A stretch of 64,000 nucleotides of DNA from Protula sp. h YS-2021 (GCA_949752745.1 OX457024.1:110536219-110600218); one strand, 5' to 3'. Shown: positions 43,966-57,485, counted from the stretch's first letter. Numbers and translations: made by a program. Notes: a model not told the origin generated them from the sequence alone.

Positions 43966-44442
43966 AAATGTGTAATGATAATTTGTTCTGTCCCCTCGTT
44001 TCGCACTCGTACGAAACATAGTCATTTGCTAGATTTTTTTGCTTTACGTACAAATGCCTTGGAACAATATCTTAGGATTTCCTTTAGCAGATGTGTATTC
44101 CATGATGGTAACATGATTTTTCACAGCACCCTCGGTCACTAAATTACCCATTCAAGTGAATCACAATGGATATAAGTCACATCTATCGCAACGGAAATTG
44201 TAATTTGTAAACTCGCAATTTTAATGTGTACACACTCATCAATCGTAAGAGCACTTGCAATTTCAAAAACTGAGTGCTATCATCAATGGATGTATGAAGT
44301 TTCTTTTATAGGGATGATCAATTCCTTCAGTAGTTCAGAAATTGCAATTTCAAACGCCGTGTGGTCTCTTCAATGGGTATTTGAAGTGTAATTTACAAGG
44401 TCGATGTATCGCAATTACAAAATATAAAATATACCTGAGAAC
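43966..44442. repeat. Short tandem repeat of about 95 bp, then junction to copy B
   Basis: Units near 44,250 and 44,345 share TTGCAATTTCAAA...TCAATGG(A/G)TxTxTGAAGT. A weaker unit starts near 44,155. The second runs straight into the truncated peptide fragment at 44,443, the left edge of copy B. No Polinton terminal inverted repeat was recognised. Confidence 0.55.
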
Positions 44443-44578
44443 GATGAGTATTCTTATTACTGGTGTTATTTGGAGGCCGGAAACTAAAACTACTGCTGCA
44501 GTGGGGACTCGTTTCCATGGTGAAACATACCCATTGAGTGAATCTGGTACAACTTGGGAGTATTGCAGATTTCATTAA
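44443..44578 (+). pseudogene. 3' fragment of the cysteine-rich peptide, copy B of pseudogene 1
   Basis: Begins inside the coding exon at GATGAGTATTCTTATTACTGG, equal to 2,391 onward, and ends at the TAA after TTWEYCRFH. It has lost the start, signal and propeptide. An in-frame TAA replaces a Trp codon, and the same frameshift after CCSGD is present as in 2,169-2,526. It marks the left end of the duplicated segment. Confidence 0.88.
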
Positions 44579-44579
44579 T

Positions 44580-46080
44580 TTTTCAAAATGTGGATTTTAG
44601 TGTTCTATTTGTTTTCATTTGGATGCCGATAAACTTTTCAGTGCTATGGCATGGAAATTCAAGAATCCTTTTTACCCAGCTGTTCAGTGAATAATGAAGT
44701 CCGACCTCACTTTGATTGAACGAAAACCTACTAACATCACTGTGTTTACAAAGTATGGATAATGTAGTAGTTAGTATAACAACCTAAACATCGGCCAAAT
44801 TGTGGAACATCCCAACAGAATATCATTACAAACCAAAGCATTCGCGTTTTGTCAGTGCACATTTTTTTAACGTCATTATATTTAAAGATACTTTTTTAAA
44901 CTTACTTTTTTATATCAGCACTCTTAAGTACTCTTAATAGTTTTAATGATTTTATATAGCATTCCAGAAATAGGTATATTATAGCTAAAATTTTTTTGTT
45001 GTCGATCGGCCTTGACTTTGTTAATTGAAAAACGTAAGAACTATTTTGTAAGTACTTACTTAGAATTGCGTCATTAAATCTTAATGGTTAATATCATTGT
45101 AGTTCCACACCAGGAAAACTAACTGTCCTGCTCATCCTCGATTGATCATTTAAAATGTACCAAAAACGAGTAAAATGATGTAATACTGTGTATCTTATAA
45201 GTCAAAACAGGTTTGGTTTTACCCTGGCTGTGCATTTTTTAATCGCCGATATGGTATATTTTAAATTTTGGATGTGATCAAAAGCTATTGGTAGTCTTTG
45301 TGTGACTCCACAGGTATAATTGCGTAAGTGAACTTCATAAGCGTACTTCCATATGTGTAACTGAGAAGTGGACTATAAGTGTTGTTTTACCTATTTGATA
45401 GCAGCATACGTTATATCCACAGCAATAAAGGTGAATTACAATGTCATTATACATACGGTATTTAAATCCATAATGGGCTAAGACAGTTGCAGTCAATAAA
45501 AATTAAAAGAAGTTTTAGAAAATTAATTAAAGCTATTGTAAGTTTTTTTTTATTTATTAATTTAGGTGTTTGTTGCACAAATGACTGCACCTAAAATAGT
45601 TTTAGGCAACTCTATATTTTCACCAAGCACAGTTAAAACAGCATGTTAAAATTAGAATCTTGAGCAAAAATAAAGTATGTTATGGTGTGTGAAGAATGTA
45701 TGAATATTCCCGGATGTAAATAAAGCCAATATGTATAGTTTTTACCACAGCAGTTAAATTGAAACGGTTTAATGTCGTTTTTTCTTCAAATAACATAGCT
45801 TATGTACAGAATGCGATAAATATTGAAAGTTGGTAATTCACAATTTTCTTCACAAAAATAATGGAAAATATCCCATTAAGTCATATTTCTATAAGTCTAC
45901 AAGCTATAAATATTACCATGAGTAACATACCCTTAATATTTTGAGAATATTTCGGCATATTAAATTCCTTTTTATAAGAAGTGGTTCTGACCATATTATT
46001 GGCTAGTGTATCCTTGATTTGATCTCTCATTGCATAAGCCTCAATCCACATGTCAGAGGAGGTTAAAACATAAACATACG
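44580..46080. other. Unassigned DNA, copy B of 2,527-3,880
   Basis: Non-coding as far as can be seen. Compared with A it has extra sequence near 45,270-45,390 and 45,680-45,950. Confidence 0.45.
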
Positions 46081-46089
46081 GCTTGTTTC

Positions 46090-47260
46090 TGGTTGAGATT
46101 GTTTATCATTTAAAGAGACCGACTCAACTGGCAGTCTCCTTAAATATCTTTGCAATAGATTGCAGGAAGATCTTCGTAGACTTTTCTTCTTTAAAACGAT
46201 ACAAGTTCAAAACTTTAAAGCTCCACAATCTTATGCATTTCAAAAAATATCTGCTGAATATATATCAGGCCAAAAATATCTGAATCCAGGAGTAAGATTT
46301 ATCTTCTTATCACAAGGAATCCGAAAAGGATCTCCACCCTGAATTAAACATAATGGAAGTGGAATTCTGATCATTGAATTTTTTCATCCTGGCCCCCAAG
46401 TTGAATGCAAAAGTTAAATTCTGAAAATGCATTGATCCATCTGGCAATTTGGCCTGCAGGTTTTTGAATGACACCAACTTCCATAAATACGCATAATCTG
46501 TCCTGACAGTGAAATGGTTTCTTTAAAAAAAACAACGCCAAGGCATTATGTGATAGGATATAGACAGCGATTCCTGTCTATTAAAACAGCAGTTGCGTTC
46601 GGCCTTACTCATCCCCTTTGAAGAATATGCAAGGACGGCCAGGTTACCATCTGATGAAGCAGCAATATCCTCAGCACTGCTATCAGTGTCTAAAACACAG
46701 TTGTCTTCATCTCTTGGTAGCGCAAGAATAGGTGCTTAGATTAACATAAATTTCAGCAATTCGAATGCATGTTTGCATTCGCGATTCCAGTTAAAAATTG
46801 GTTTATTTCTTGCTTGTCTGACTGCCAAACGCAAATTTCGCATATTCCTTTATAATCTTACGACAGTATTTGGTTAAATACAAAATTCTCCGAATCTCTT
46901 ACACACTAAGTGGGCTGGCTAAAAATTCCTCGAATGCATCTTTACAGTATTTGTGTACCCCACATAAAGCTCTTCTAAAAGCTTGAGTTGTAATCCTACG
47001 CTTAGAGGACACAGAAAAGCTAACTCTAGTCTACCCAAGAGCTCTTAAAAAGTAGTCCTAAAAGATTAGAATGTCACCAAGGAAATTTATATGTATGAGT
47101 GCTACACCGTTGAGCACATTCTCCACCATCCATTGAAATGTAGCTGGGGCCTTGGTAAAACCCAAATCCATCACATTCCAATTATGATAATACTGAAAAA
47201 TTTCTTTGTCAGTAAAGTTTGTAATGAAGAACAAGGTCAATGAAAACAATGTTCATGTTT
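46090..47260 (-). pseudogene. Ty3/gypsy-type pol remnant, copy B
   Basis: The parallel of 3,908-5,000. The RT stretch LGFTKAPATFQWMVENVLNG lies at about 47,098-47,180, followed by FLGDILIF. The RNase H piece is more broken than in copy A. Independent stops and indels show that decay continued after the duplication. Confidence 0.72.
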
Positions 47261-49317
47261 TTTTTTTATTTTTGTTGATAAATGTCTTTATTTTGGACGC
47301 ACCACTAACTTTCGTCTGATCTATGGCATTAATTGATCTCATGCTTTGTTAAGATCCATATCGTACTACTTAAATTGGTATCCAACACTATCACAGAACG
47401 ATATATGAACATTATTTCATTGGCATTCTTCATCTCGCCTGTGTGGAATGTGTAGTAAATTGCAAGTTAAAAAGAGGAAAAACGTTTTGGAATATCCATT
47501 GACTTTTAATCGTAGCTATCAAATCAAACTTATCCCACAGTTTGTATTTTATTACTCGTAAACGTAATAAAGGCAGTTTAGAGGAGAAATGTTGTTTGTG
47601 AGCTTAACTTGTGAGATACACAAGAGCAGAAGTATGATTATAAATTCAACGTAACAAATAAAAACTAGGTCACAGAAATAAAATGTATTTATATGTATGT
47701 TGTTTTGATGGGCGTTGAAGTGATTCGAGGTCCGCATTTAGTCATTTGAAGCCTGGTAAAAGGTATTTTAGGCCCGGGTGTACGATTGCCTGAAATGAGA
47801 TATGAAAGACTTCGCATGTGAAAATAAGGGGTTCCATGAAAACTACAGCCTTGAAGACTGTAAACCAAAATGTGGTTTACACATGGACACATGGAAGTGA
47901 TCGACAACTGTGTGCGTTATGGTACTGCATTAATTTAGGACATTAATTTTGTTTGCGTGGTCGTGTGTTTTTACGCCTTCAAGTCAGCTTTCGATGAAGT
48001 GTGGTCAAAGTCAGTGAAACGATAAATGTTGCCTAGCACACATATCACTTGTGCTGTATTGTGTGCTTCGAGCTGGGTCAATATTTGGTTATATACACTC
48101 TGTGTTTCCATAAATAACCATTTACAGGTGTCGGTTGTTTTCGCCTAATGAAGGTGTTTGTTTCATGATAAAAACTGCGTGTTGGGCTTAGTGAAAAATT
48201 TTTAAGCCATCAAAATATTTAACTATTACCCATGAAATACCATGCTGCATGCCTCGCATGAATTTGCTTGCTGTCTTCTATACTGTTACCAGTTAAGGTC
48301 TATTATGTTTCAGTGAATACATAGATCTTAACACAGATTGTCTTCCGCTTCTGGTTGCAGTTATTGTTTTTTTTTCACTTATGTTTTGTCGTACTTAAGT
48401 GAAAAAGAGATTTCATTTCCAAGTTGAAGTGGGTAAAAATAGTTTTTCGTTGCTTGTTTAGGATCCACCTATGATATCTCTTTCTTAGGAGTTGAGGAGT
48501 TGGTGGTGTTGGATTTGCTTGTTTTTAATAATTTTGAACTCAAGCTCGGAGTATTAAAACACCAGTCTTAAGATCTTAAATTAAGAAAGATTTTCTGAGA
48601 TGGGGTTCTGATGGAGTACGAACGTCTCTTATCTATAATTTATAATGTTTTATAAATTTATTTGTGATTAAGTGTATCACTACGCATTTAGCTACGCAAA
48701 ATTAAACCCTAAAACACTAGTTCTTATAGGAGTTCTCTGTCGTCTCTCCTCTAATCTTCCATGTTTAAAACTCCATTAGCCCCCCCCCTTTGGTGGCAGT
48801 CACACTGGCTAGGAAATTCTCCGGTAAATGAAAGTAGGCCAAGAAACGAGTTGTTTCTGTGACAATTGCGTCAGAAGGCGGCTCGCAGATTCTATAGCAA
48901 TGGATCTAGAATGCTCCCTCAATACAAAAAAAAAAAAGAATAGATTGTAAATAAACACAAACTATATTCGGTGGCAAAAACGGCAGCAAAAATGCAGAGA
49001 CAAATTTAGCCTGTCTCGCGCTTTCTCTAGGATCCTCAATCAGGGAAGATTAATCATCTGTAGTGTTAATCATCTCCCGCTCCTCTCATATACCACCCCA
49101 TGATTGCAACCTTAGATCCAAACCTCCATCAAAGAGAGAAAAGTGACAAAATGTTCGTTTATATTCTTTAACACTGAACAAAAAGTATAACAGAATGCAT
49201 ATAGAATTCATTCCAATATTCCTAAGAGAGCAATTAGCAGCGCACATGGGATCCATTTAAATTAATCCAAAATTACAATACATAAAATATTTATAAATTT
49301 AAAAATGTAAAACAAAC
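47261..49317. other. Unassigned DNA, copy B of 5,100-7,117
   Basis: No gene. The palindrome seen at 6,336-6,387 is reduced to its left arm (about 48,566-48,590). A T run near 48,370 and an A run near 48,930 differ in length from copy A. Confidence 0.5.
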
Positions 49318-49542
49318 TTATTTCTTTGAATTCAGTCTTAAAATTCCATGGTCTTTAAAAACCTTTGGAAACATCTCATCTAAAGCAAACAAGTGTGCAT
49401 TTATCGTGAAAGAATTTACGTTTTCCATTATAATCTTCTTCAGTGTTTGTGTGCAATCAGCCCCTACTGCATCGCGATTAAAGGCTAACAAGGGAAACAA
49501 GTTACTGAAAAATTTCCCACGTGCTTCATACGTGTTTGACAA
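49318..49542 (-). CDS. Candidate terminal exon, unknown protein (copy B)
   Basis: Counterpart of 7,118-7,354. The last 55 codons (DAVGADCTQTLKKIIMENVN and on to ILRLNSKK) stay open with conservative changes. A deletion of about 40 bases removes the upstream stretch read in copy A and joins a different N-terminal frame, so this copy is probably damaged. Confidence 0.25.
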   Translation of the reverse strand: MSNTYEARGKFFSNLFPLLAFNRDAVGADCTQTLKKIIMENVNSFTINAHLFALDEMFPKVFKDHGILRLNSKK

Positions 49543-49630
49543 ATTGATTTTTGCATCATAGTGTGATTAGCTAGGACATTACATATTTTGCCTAAATAAG
49601 AGGATTTGATAATATTTAATGTATTTAACA

Positions 49631-49909
49631 TTAAATAATATATTTCATCTGAAAAAATTGAAACTTTAATAAGTAGACATTTTTTACTCTTTTATCAATT
49701 GCACATTTTGAAGCGAGAGTGAATGCATTACCTTCCTTCTCGCTGGTTTGAAGGGAGGGGAAATAAAAGGTCGCATCCATGGTATAGTGTGGAAGGGGTG
49801 CGTAAATGGTAAACATTACAAACAGATGTTTTTTCCTGATTGAAAAATTGCAAAAAGCAAAACTACGGCCACCAGCAGCTATCGAGCTCTGAAATTTGAA
49901 AATGTACAC
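49631..49909 (-). CDS. Candidate exon, unknown protein (copy B)
   Basis: Counterpart of 7,456-7,744. The stretch MFTIYAPLPHYTMDATFYF is kept, as are the following 40 codons, with about five substitutions. No domain was recognised. Confidence 0.2.
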   Translation of the reverse strand: MYIFKFQSSIAAGGRSFAFCNFSIRKKHLFVMFTIYAPLPHYTMDATFYFPSLQTSEKEGNAFTLASKCAIDKRVKNVYLLKFQFFQMKYII

Positions 49910-49974
49910 AAAAACATTATGTTAACTAAAGAAGCATGGCGTTTTAAGCTAGTCAGTTTATATAAATTAAAAAT

Positions 49975-50005
49975 AGAAAGAAGGACAGAAAGAAAGAAGG
50001 AAAAA

Positions 50006-50037
<32 letters not shown>
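49975..50037. repeat. (GAAA)n microsatellite, copy B
   Basis: Counterpart of 7,801-7,870, shorter and with a GAAGG interruption. Confidence 0.95.
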
Positions 50038-50039
50038 CT

Positions 50040-52578
50040 GTAGTTTGCGTAACAGTAAACGTCAGGATTCTTTAGAGCACACATAAATCAATCCACCAAA
50101 TAAAATCTTTATTAGAACACTTTGCATAACTTGGACATGCAATAACTTTTGATTTTGGGAAATGCATTTTAGAATCCAGCGTCTAATTTCATTGCTCAGG
50201 TAAACAAAAGGCATGTATGTTTTACGATAACATAAAAAAGTAAATACGTACAGAGTATTGCAGAACAGGATTTTCGAATGTTTACCTATAAAATGTTCTG
50301 CCTTCGCCCAAATTCAACAACAAACTTGAAATCTGGCGGCATTTCTTAGATAGTTCACTTATTTTTATGAATATCAGGCCGATATATACTGAAGGACCAA
50401 AGAAAGTCCGCATATAACAACCGTAATGCCTCCAAAACTAATGAATATTTTTTTTAATTTTTTAGCACCATATTGTAATTCCAAGTTGCAACCATCGTTA
50501 TTTTTTCATGCGGTTGTGGTTATTTTTTAGGAGTTTGTAGGCATTCAAGCCCGGTACCATATTAATCCACATAAGTCAGTACCAGCTCAATGTTGAAAAA
50601 TTATGAAATTCCACACGTGGTCATCCAATATACAATATAATATATATATATTCATTGCGATATCATTTTTTTAGGATCGCTATAGCATCGAATTCAATTG
50701 TGAGCCGGACTGTTGGTGTTTTCCTAAAACCAAGTTACTAGAATACTTCTACTGAAATTTAGTACGAGGTAGCATAAGCACGTATGGGCTATGCCATTGT
50801 TGATCAAAACGACTGAATTGAACTCTAAGAGCTGGTATTGTTTTCAGGCTAATATTGCAACATCAAAAAATAATGTGATAATTATGTTTAAGACAGTTAG
50901 AGATCTGACCTCTTCTTAACCCTTTCGAACTTAAAGACATTGGTTAAGAAAGACCTCGGTAATCTTGGGCCTCCTCGGTTATTGTCAAGATCTATCTCGA
51001 AAATGGTTACAGCTAATCTTAGCTCATTTTCGAAACTTTTGGCTCACAAGATGTCACATAAGTGATTTCTCGGTGATTATATATGAGGTATTTTGGTACA
51101 AAAAGGTACAAAAACCAGAAGTTCACCATTATATCAAAAACGGTAGATTCGATTTTGAATTTATCTTGATCATTTGTGCCCAAAAGAGATTGCGCTATAT
51201 TTACTTCGGTGAACTTCAATTATCTCCAAACAGTTAGACATTTGTTTTTGACCAAATATATTGTGCCTACTATCATTGCAAGTGGTTGCCGTTTTAATAT
51301 GTTAAGCGAAATTTGGTCTAACTGCTTATCCGTGATTCACACACCATTACACACACATTATTATTGAACATTCTTCACTTTTTGCTTTAACAGTGTTTGT
51401 TAAAATGATAAAATTGTCTAAAACTGATTTTTTTTTCATATGTGCATCAATGATTTTCGTGCCTGTATTACTGTTCTGTTGTTTGATAGGGGAGAAAGTA
51501 TATCGGCCAAGGCAACATACCATTTTGGTTGAAAATAGCATGATGATATAAGAAAAAGTCAAGTTTTAAAGCAATGAAAATTTTACCCCTTCAGGTCGGG
51601 ATTTGAATGTGATAACTGTTCAACAGTTTTCGGCAGTAAATGTTTCAATATGCATGTTTTACAAATAAAAACACAAAATTAGTTACTATAACGTTTATTA
51701 AATTTGATAACTTTTATAAGTTGCAATTATGGAAATATTAGGGACATGTTATTTTGTTATAATCCGAATTGCTATAAGAAACATTGACGTCGACTGTCTA
51801 AGCGCATTATGGGGATATGAAGTTCACTTAAACAGATATACAAAGGGCAGTATGAGAAATAGCTTTGGATCTCATCCATAATTAAAAACATATTATGTCG
51901 GCAATAAAAATGCCACTCAGTGCAAAATCACTGTTTAAGCTCAGAAGATATATCGTATAGCGCCGTTTTGTTCGTTTTTTATATTTTTAATTTAATGATA
52001 TTATCCAGGATGAGAAACAAAGTTCTTGTAAATTTTACAAGACCCACAATTATATTAACCTTAAGAGCTAATAAAGCAAATCTAAGCAAGCATAAATTAA
52101 ATACAAAATTGTTCTTGCGTTTTCCAGTGATCATAGTCAAGGCCGGTCGATAACAAAACTTTCAACTATTAACCTTAGAAAATTTTAAATTTTTATATAT
52201 GATATGGTTCTTTTTGTGGATAGAGTACTTTAGAATGCTTATATGTAAAAGTAACTTGAAATATAAAATCGACACTCTATACACTTTATCCTATGGATTA
52301 ATGACGTGAAAATACGGAGTGGTGTAAAAACAGAATATGGCTCATAATGAGTTTCTGCTGGGGTATTCCACAATTTTGTCGATATTAAGGTTAATGTACT
52401 TAATCGTCAAAACTCTATACACGCTTTCATGAGGTTTTCTTTGTGTCAAAGTGAGGCCAAACTTCATTATTCATTAAACTGATACCTCCAAAAAAGGGAT
52501 TCTTGAATTCCATGCCATTTTGGCTAAAACTATAAACATCAACAATTTATAGAACAGCTCAAATTAGATTTTAAAAAA
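50040..52578. other. Non-coding DNA downstream of the peptide gene, copy B
   Basis: Nearly identical to 7,872-10,322 from about 50,450 onward. The block 50,906-51,006 is absent from copy A. Its ends contain TCTTCTTAACC and GGTTAAGAAAGA in inverse orientation. Confidence 0.5.
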
Positions 52579-52974
52579 TTAATTCAATTTGCAATAGTCC
52601 CAAGTTGTACCAGATTCGCACCAGGTATATGACTCGCCATGATAATCACAGTCCCCACTGCAGCAGTAGTCCCAGGTACCGGCCTCCAAGTAACACCAGT
52701 AATAGGGATACCCACTGTAATCACAAAGCTGGCCTCTCTGGCACGGTAACCGCATGGCTGTTTGGTTCCTTGGGATAATTACCCTTGCTTCCAATTCTAA
52801 AAGTTGCTTCTCCTCCATCGGATTGGAGGCGTGATGAAGCGGTCGGCCACCGTTTCGTCCGCGATTCCTTGCAAGGAGCTCAATATATTCCTCTTTGTAG
52901 GGAGAATTTGAGGCCCACAGGGCCACAGTGTAGAGACAAAGCACTAACAGGAGAATGGTGATCGTGTGGGCCAT
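52579..52974 (-). CDS. Small secreted cysteine-rich peptide precursor, intact (copy B)
   Basis: 131 codons whose protein is identical to that at 10,323-10,718. It has a signal peptide (1-22), a polar propeptide with an Arg/Gly-rich patch, and two tandem WC...WDYC motifs with eight cysteines. The two DNA copies differ at only a few silent positions (for example the Val codon in EARVII and the Gly/Arg codons in NGGRP). The acceptor at 52,993-52,994 and the inferred exon 1 and TATA box upstream are also kept, so both genes could be expressed and doubled dosage is possible. Function is unknown. Confidence 0.9.
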   Translation of the reverse strand: MAHTITILLLVLCLYTVALWASNSPYKEEYIELLARNRGRNGGRPLHHASNPMEEKQLLELEARVIIPRNQTAMRLPCQRGQLCDYSGYPYYWCYLEAGTWDYCCSGDCDYHGESYTWCESGTTWDYCKLN

Positions 52975-52992
52975 GGCAAACGGGATATCCTA

Positions 52993-53642
52993 CTGAAAGA
53001 AGCAATAAAAAGTGATTAAATAGATGTTAATATAACATGTAAATGTGTGCCACGCAATGATAAGAGTGATAAACAAGACACAGTGCAAAAGTTTCCAAGC
53101 CAGTTGAATGTAGAATTGTATTTGAAATGAAGCACAGAGAATTAAAAGAATTATTTATGTACGTTGCAAATTGAGATAAAATTATTTTTTATTTTCCAAA
53201 TTGAGGCATAAAACATTTACTGACTGGATGGGAGAGGGGTCAACATAGGACAATGGAAACACCCTTTTGATGGACCTACAGTAATAATTCGAAAAAAATG
53301 ATATTTTAGCTATATTTGATTTTGATAATAAACTATAAATAATAATAACTTTAATTTATATTTTAACTCAAGATTTATCTTTTTAATGTACAAGAATTTA
53401 TATCCACAAATATTTCCGATTAAAAAAACTTACTAAAACTGTTGATTAGGTGCTTATATTTACAATATTTAGATAACAATAAAATACATACAGATTGAGT
53501 ATCCGCTTTTAAACAATGTAATATCTTGAAATTAATGTCATCAACTTTAAAAAAGTTTGTTAATGACAACTGAATAAAAATCGCTTAACACCTTAAAATA
53601 ACTGCAATTTTACAGTCAAACATTTTGCACCGGTGCATAGAT

Positions 53643-53692
<50 letters not shown>

Positions 53693-54772
53693 AAGAGAGA
53701 TATTACTGGGTGACTGGGTATTTCGAAACACACACAGATATAAAGGCCCCGAAAACAGATTTACTTTAGTTCACTTCAATTCCACCGGTAGCACGGATCT
53801 TTCAAGATATATAAATTTCATTTAAAGATTTTTATGAATAAATTAAAGACATGTTTACTATACCTGACTATATTAAACATTTAAACGTTTCTCTGAATAA
53901 CTTGACATTTAGCTAACGGAAAAGATGATTTTGCTAATCCTTTAGCGGAATTTATAACAAATTATATCTGATAAAATATAAAATATAAATAAAGTTTGTT
54001 AGAAATAACTTTTTCAAATAGTACAGTTGTGTCATAAATGAAATGTTTTATCCTAGAAGATAATTTATGAGCTTGACTGATCAAGATCCGCTCATATGCA
54101 ACAATATGACAACATTCGTAAAATTTTCTCGTGGTACTGTTTTTTAATGATACACTTCACAAATAGTAAAACATTCATAAAAGGTTATCGTAGCATTTAT
54201 TCAAGTAAATGATACCATCCAACAACCAACAAACTGTTCCAGATTGTCGTTTTCCTGTTGTTCTCTTTGGAGGAATTTGATAATGGAAACATAAAAAATT
54301 AAAAGTATCGCAATTCGACCACTGCACTAAAATCATACATTGCCGACCTCAAATTATTAACGAGACAGTCCATACTCTAAACATTAGCATTTATAGTACT
54401 TGTAGCCAAATGCGAAATAAAAGACGCGAAAGGAACAGCAACTGCCTCTGTTTACATATTGAATGCCATTGACTATTGATATATTATGTCTTGCCTGTTG
54501 GTATTACATATGCATCGCGATGTCCTTGCGTGTACTTGTATGCAGTTCTTTGTTTCAACTCAGTGAGCAAATTTCAATTCCTTTAATGCTTAGAGTTTTC
54601 GCTTACCTGATCCGCATTCTGTGCTTTTCAGGTTGTTAACTTGCCAGAAAATATTTTGGTTTGGTGCGTTTAGTCTTCTCCCGTTTGTTAAACCGGATAC
54701 GGTGTTTGCCTTCACTTTATCTTTGCCACTGTCTAAGAGTGTGACGAAACTAAACGTGTGAACTGCGCTTAC
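52993..54772 (-). other. Inferred intron of the peptide gene (copy B)
   Basis: Same donor (GAG|GTAAGC at 54,772) and acceptor (TTCTTTCAG to 52,993) as copy A. It is 1,780 bases long, with small indels near 53,030-53,075 and in the (AT)n tract. Confidence 0.6.
53648..53687. repeat. (AT)n microsatellite, copy B
   Basis: About 19 AT steps, next to an ATACAAT sequence absent from copy A. Confidence 0.95.
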
Positions 54773-54841
54773 CTCAAAACGATCAAACAACAAACTGATC
54801 TTCACTGGTGTTATTCTCGTCTAAATTGGGTAGAGTTCTAA
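54773..54841 (-). other. Inferred non-coding first exon with uORF (copy B)
   Basis: Same 11-codon upstream frame (ATG at 54,805, last codon GAG at the donor) as copy A. Confidence 0.42.
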
Positions 54842-54864
54842 CTTGCTTTCAAGGCGCAACCTCG

Positions 54865-54871
54865 TTATATA
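54865..54871 (-). promoter_or_regulatory. TATA box, candidate promoter of the peptide gene (copy B)
   Basis: TATATAA on the minus strand at the same distance from the donor as in copy A. Confidence 0.45.
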
Positions 54872-55244
54872 ACTAAGGCTCTTCCATCTCTTGTTCTTTG
54901 ATACACGCAAGGCTCTTCCATCTATTGCTTACTCGAATACTTTGGGCCATTACTCTTTGGTATATGCAACCCAGTAAGCGTTACAACGTCTGTCTTATCG
55001 ACGCATTTTTCTGTCACGAATAAATCGAAACGCCTATCCAATACGTTTGCCACGGCATTTGATATACATCGATTATGATTCTATACAAAACTCGCCTTTT
55101 TGGCAAGATTTGTGCAGAAGTCGGATACATGACAAAGAAAAACAACCTATTCATATTAGTACTCACTAAAAACGTAGCCATAAAGGTGTTTTAGAAAATA
55201 TTTCAAAGTAACGATTTAAATTTAGATGTGAAAGCTGACTTCGT

Positions 55245-55750
55245 AAATAATGGGATGACACATAAGATGACCAAATGGCTAGAGGGTACTTGGAAAGCTG
55301 TTGTATCTTTGGAATGTTAATTCCTCCACATCCACCACAAAAACACCACCCCACGCCTATGCTGTGTCGCTCTAGAAACATCTCTCTAAGGCGATGCCCA
55401 AACTTCTATTTAACTTCTTGGGAAAGACATTTTATTTAAATTCATATACAAGTAAATTCCAATTTTTATTCAATGTTTGGTCATGAATCTATCCAACGTT
55501 TATCCAACAACACACTTTCACTTTTATTTATTATTCAACGCAGTTGTTCTGTCTCTTCTTTATTACTGTGCCCAAGCCTCTTCAGTCTATTTTAGCCTAC
55601 TATGTACTACTGCTATTATTGGAATTGGCTGATTGAACAAGTCAGGCTGTTCCTTTTTTGTGTCATTGTGACCACGATGCCAGATCCAGCATTGCACCGA
55701 AGACGTTCATTAAACGTAGGAGAAAGTAGGATTTTCATTTGGGGCATGAA
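55245..55750. repeat. Dispersed repeat, copy B member
   Basis: Copy of 12,960-13,470, with a 7-base GGAATGTTAATTCC change near 55,312. The inverted relative is at 27,700-28,150. Confidence 0.7.
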
Positions 55751-56117
55751 CATCGTCTATAGCATGGCACATTCAAAATGATACCCAAAGGAATGGTAGA
55801 ATTTCCCTGGTGAATGCAAACCTATTGTCCGTTCATTTTGTATCATGATCGACCGATTTCATTTAAGCAATATAAGTTTTAATAGTGTTTGAGCTTAATT
55901 AAGGACATATGTTTAAGATATGACTCTCATTTTATACAAAATAAAAAATTTTGCGAACAAAAATTCAATCATTTTATTTCATCGAAGACGTACTTAACTT
56001 CTAATTGGTCCCATTGTATTCAGGACTGCCATAAGTGTCGTAACGTGACTGTTTTGAATAAAAACACTTTAACCTTTTTTAGTCTAGCTGCCTTTTGTTT
56101 CTGGACTATTTCCACAT

Positions 56118-56244
<127 letters not shown>

Positions 56245-56249
56245 CCCAA

Positions 56250-57360
56250 CCACACAGACCTCTACACCCATCCACACCCACCAACACAGACAAAACACAC
56301 AAAACACGCACACATAGACACTCACACTATCAAGAGAAGAATTGTCAGAGGAGTATCATCTTGAAAAGGTTTACACGCACATAAATATCGACAGCGGAAA
56401 AGTAATCACAATAGCCTATCGATATTGGCTGACTGCTGTTGCAAGAGGAAAAAATTACCAGCGTTACAAACTTTTGCAAGTGTAGCATGTATTAATACCA
56501 GCATCACCAGATGCATGCTATATCGGCAGTACCAGTACACTGCTGCTTCATCTTATACTTACAAGTAAATTTTAGATAAATACAATCAACAAGTTTAGGC
56601 AGTTGTACTTTCTGAACCATTCCAACCGAAACAACACTTGATAGGTTTGGCAGGGAGGATAAGGTTAGGCTCAACACAGTATACAAATGTTTTCATTGTA
56701 ATCTTTTCATATTGTAATCTCTTCATATTAAATAAAGAGTAGAACAACACAATTCAGCCATAAATTTCTTCATTTATTATATTTGCCAGATACAACATTC
56801 ATTTATTCAGCAGAGCAATTTAAACTTAAAATGTTATTTTCGAAGCATTTGCACCTGTTATTCCCATATATTACTCTGCATGAGCCATTTTACCAGAAAG
56901 TTCACCTATTTTTGCAACACGGGGAGCTGTTCCATCGATTTGAGCACTGAATTTTATTTTTGAAGCTCTTGCATCTGTTGCCCTCACAGCGTTTGTTACT
57001 GATTTGATTTGCTTCGTTTTATAGTGCTAAAGATCACTCCGCACCAGTAATAAGTTATCTTAACTGCTAAGGAGTATGCTAGATAACTGTCCATTGGCTA
57101 GTCAAATCTCTGGTCAAAATTACAATTAAAGAGAGGTGGGGTCTTTGGGAGTATATGCTAATTACATTTAAGGCAGACTTGTTGACAAGCCACTTACAAC
57201 GCACGGCCTGTTAATCATATTCCGCAGCTAGTATAATATCAGGTTAATTGCAATTTAGTTCTTCGTTCACGTAGCATGTATTTATATTTTGGCAAACATC
57301 ACATTTAAATGTTTCACAGATTGCCTAAAATGTGTCTAGGCATTCTATGTTATGGAGTAC
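56250..57360. other. Unassigned DNA, copy B of 14,000-15,110
   Basis: No gene. The minus-strand frame that is open in copy A has a TAG here. Confidence 0.45.
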
Positions 57361-57362
57361 CC

Positions 57363-57485
57363 TAAATTTCACTCACTTCGGGAAATAACTGAAAATTTTA
57401 GCCATTTCATATAATGCCTGGCACCCACAGTCATTTCACGAAATGACTGAAAATTTTAGGCGTTTCACGAAATGACTGATGTCAC
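57363..57485. repeat. Cluster of TTTC-ACGAAA hairpins, copy B
   Basis: Same arrangement as 15,115-15,240, with the perfect 10-base stem kept. Confidence 0.7.

Noticed and set aside
33830..44442. Idea that peptide pseudogene 2 (35,169) and the fragment at 44,443 are two halves of one gene split by the Polinton
   Set aside because: They overlap by about 70 bases of the same exon and differ in sequence there, so they come from different family members.
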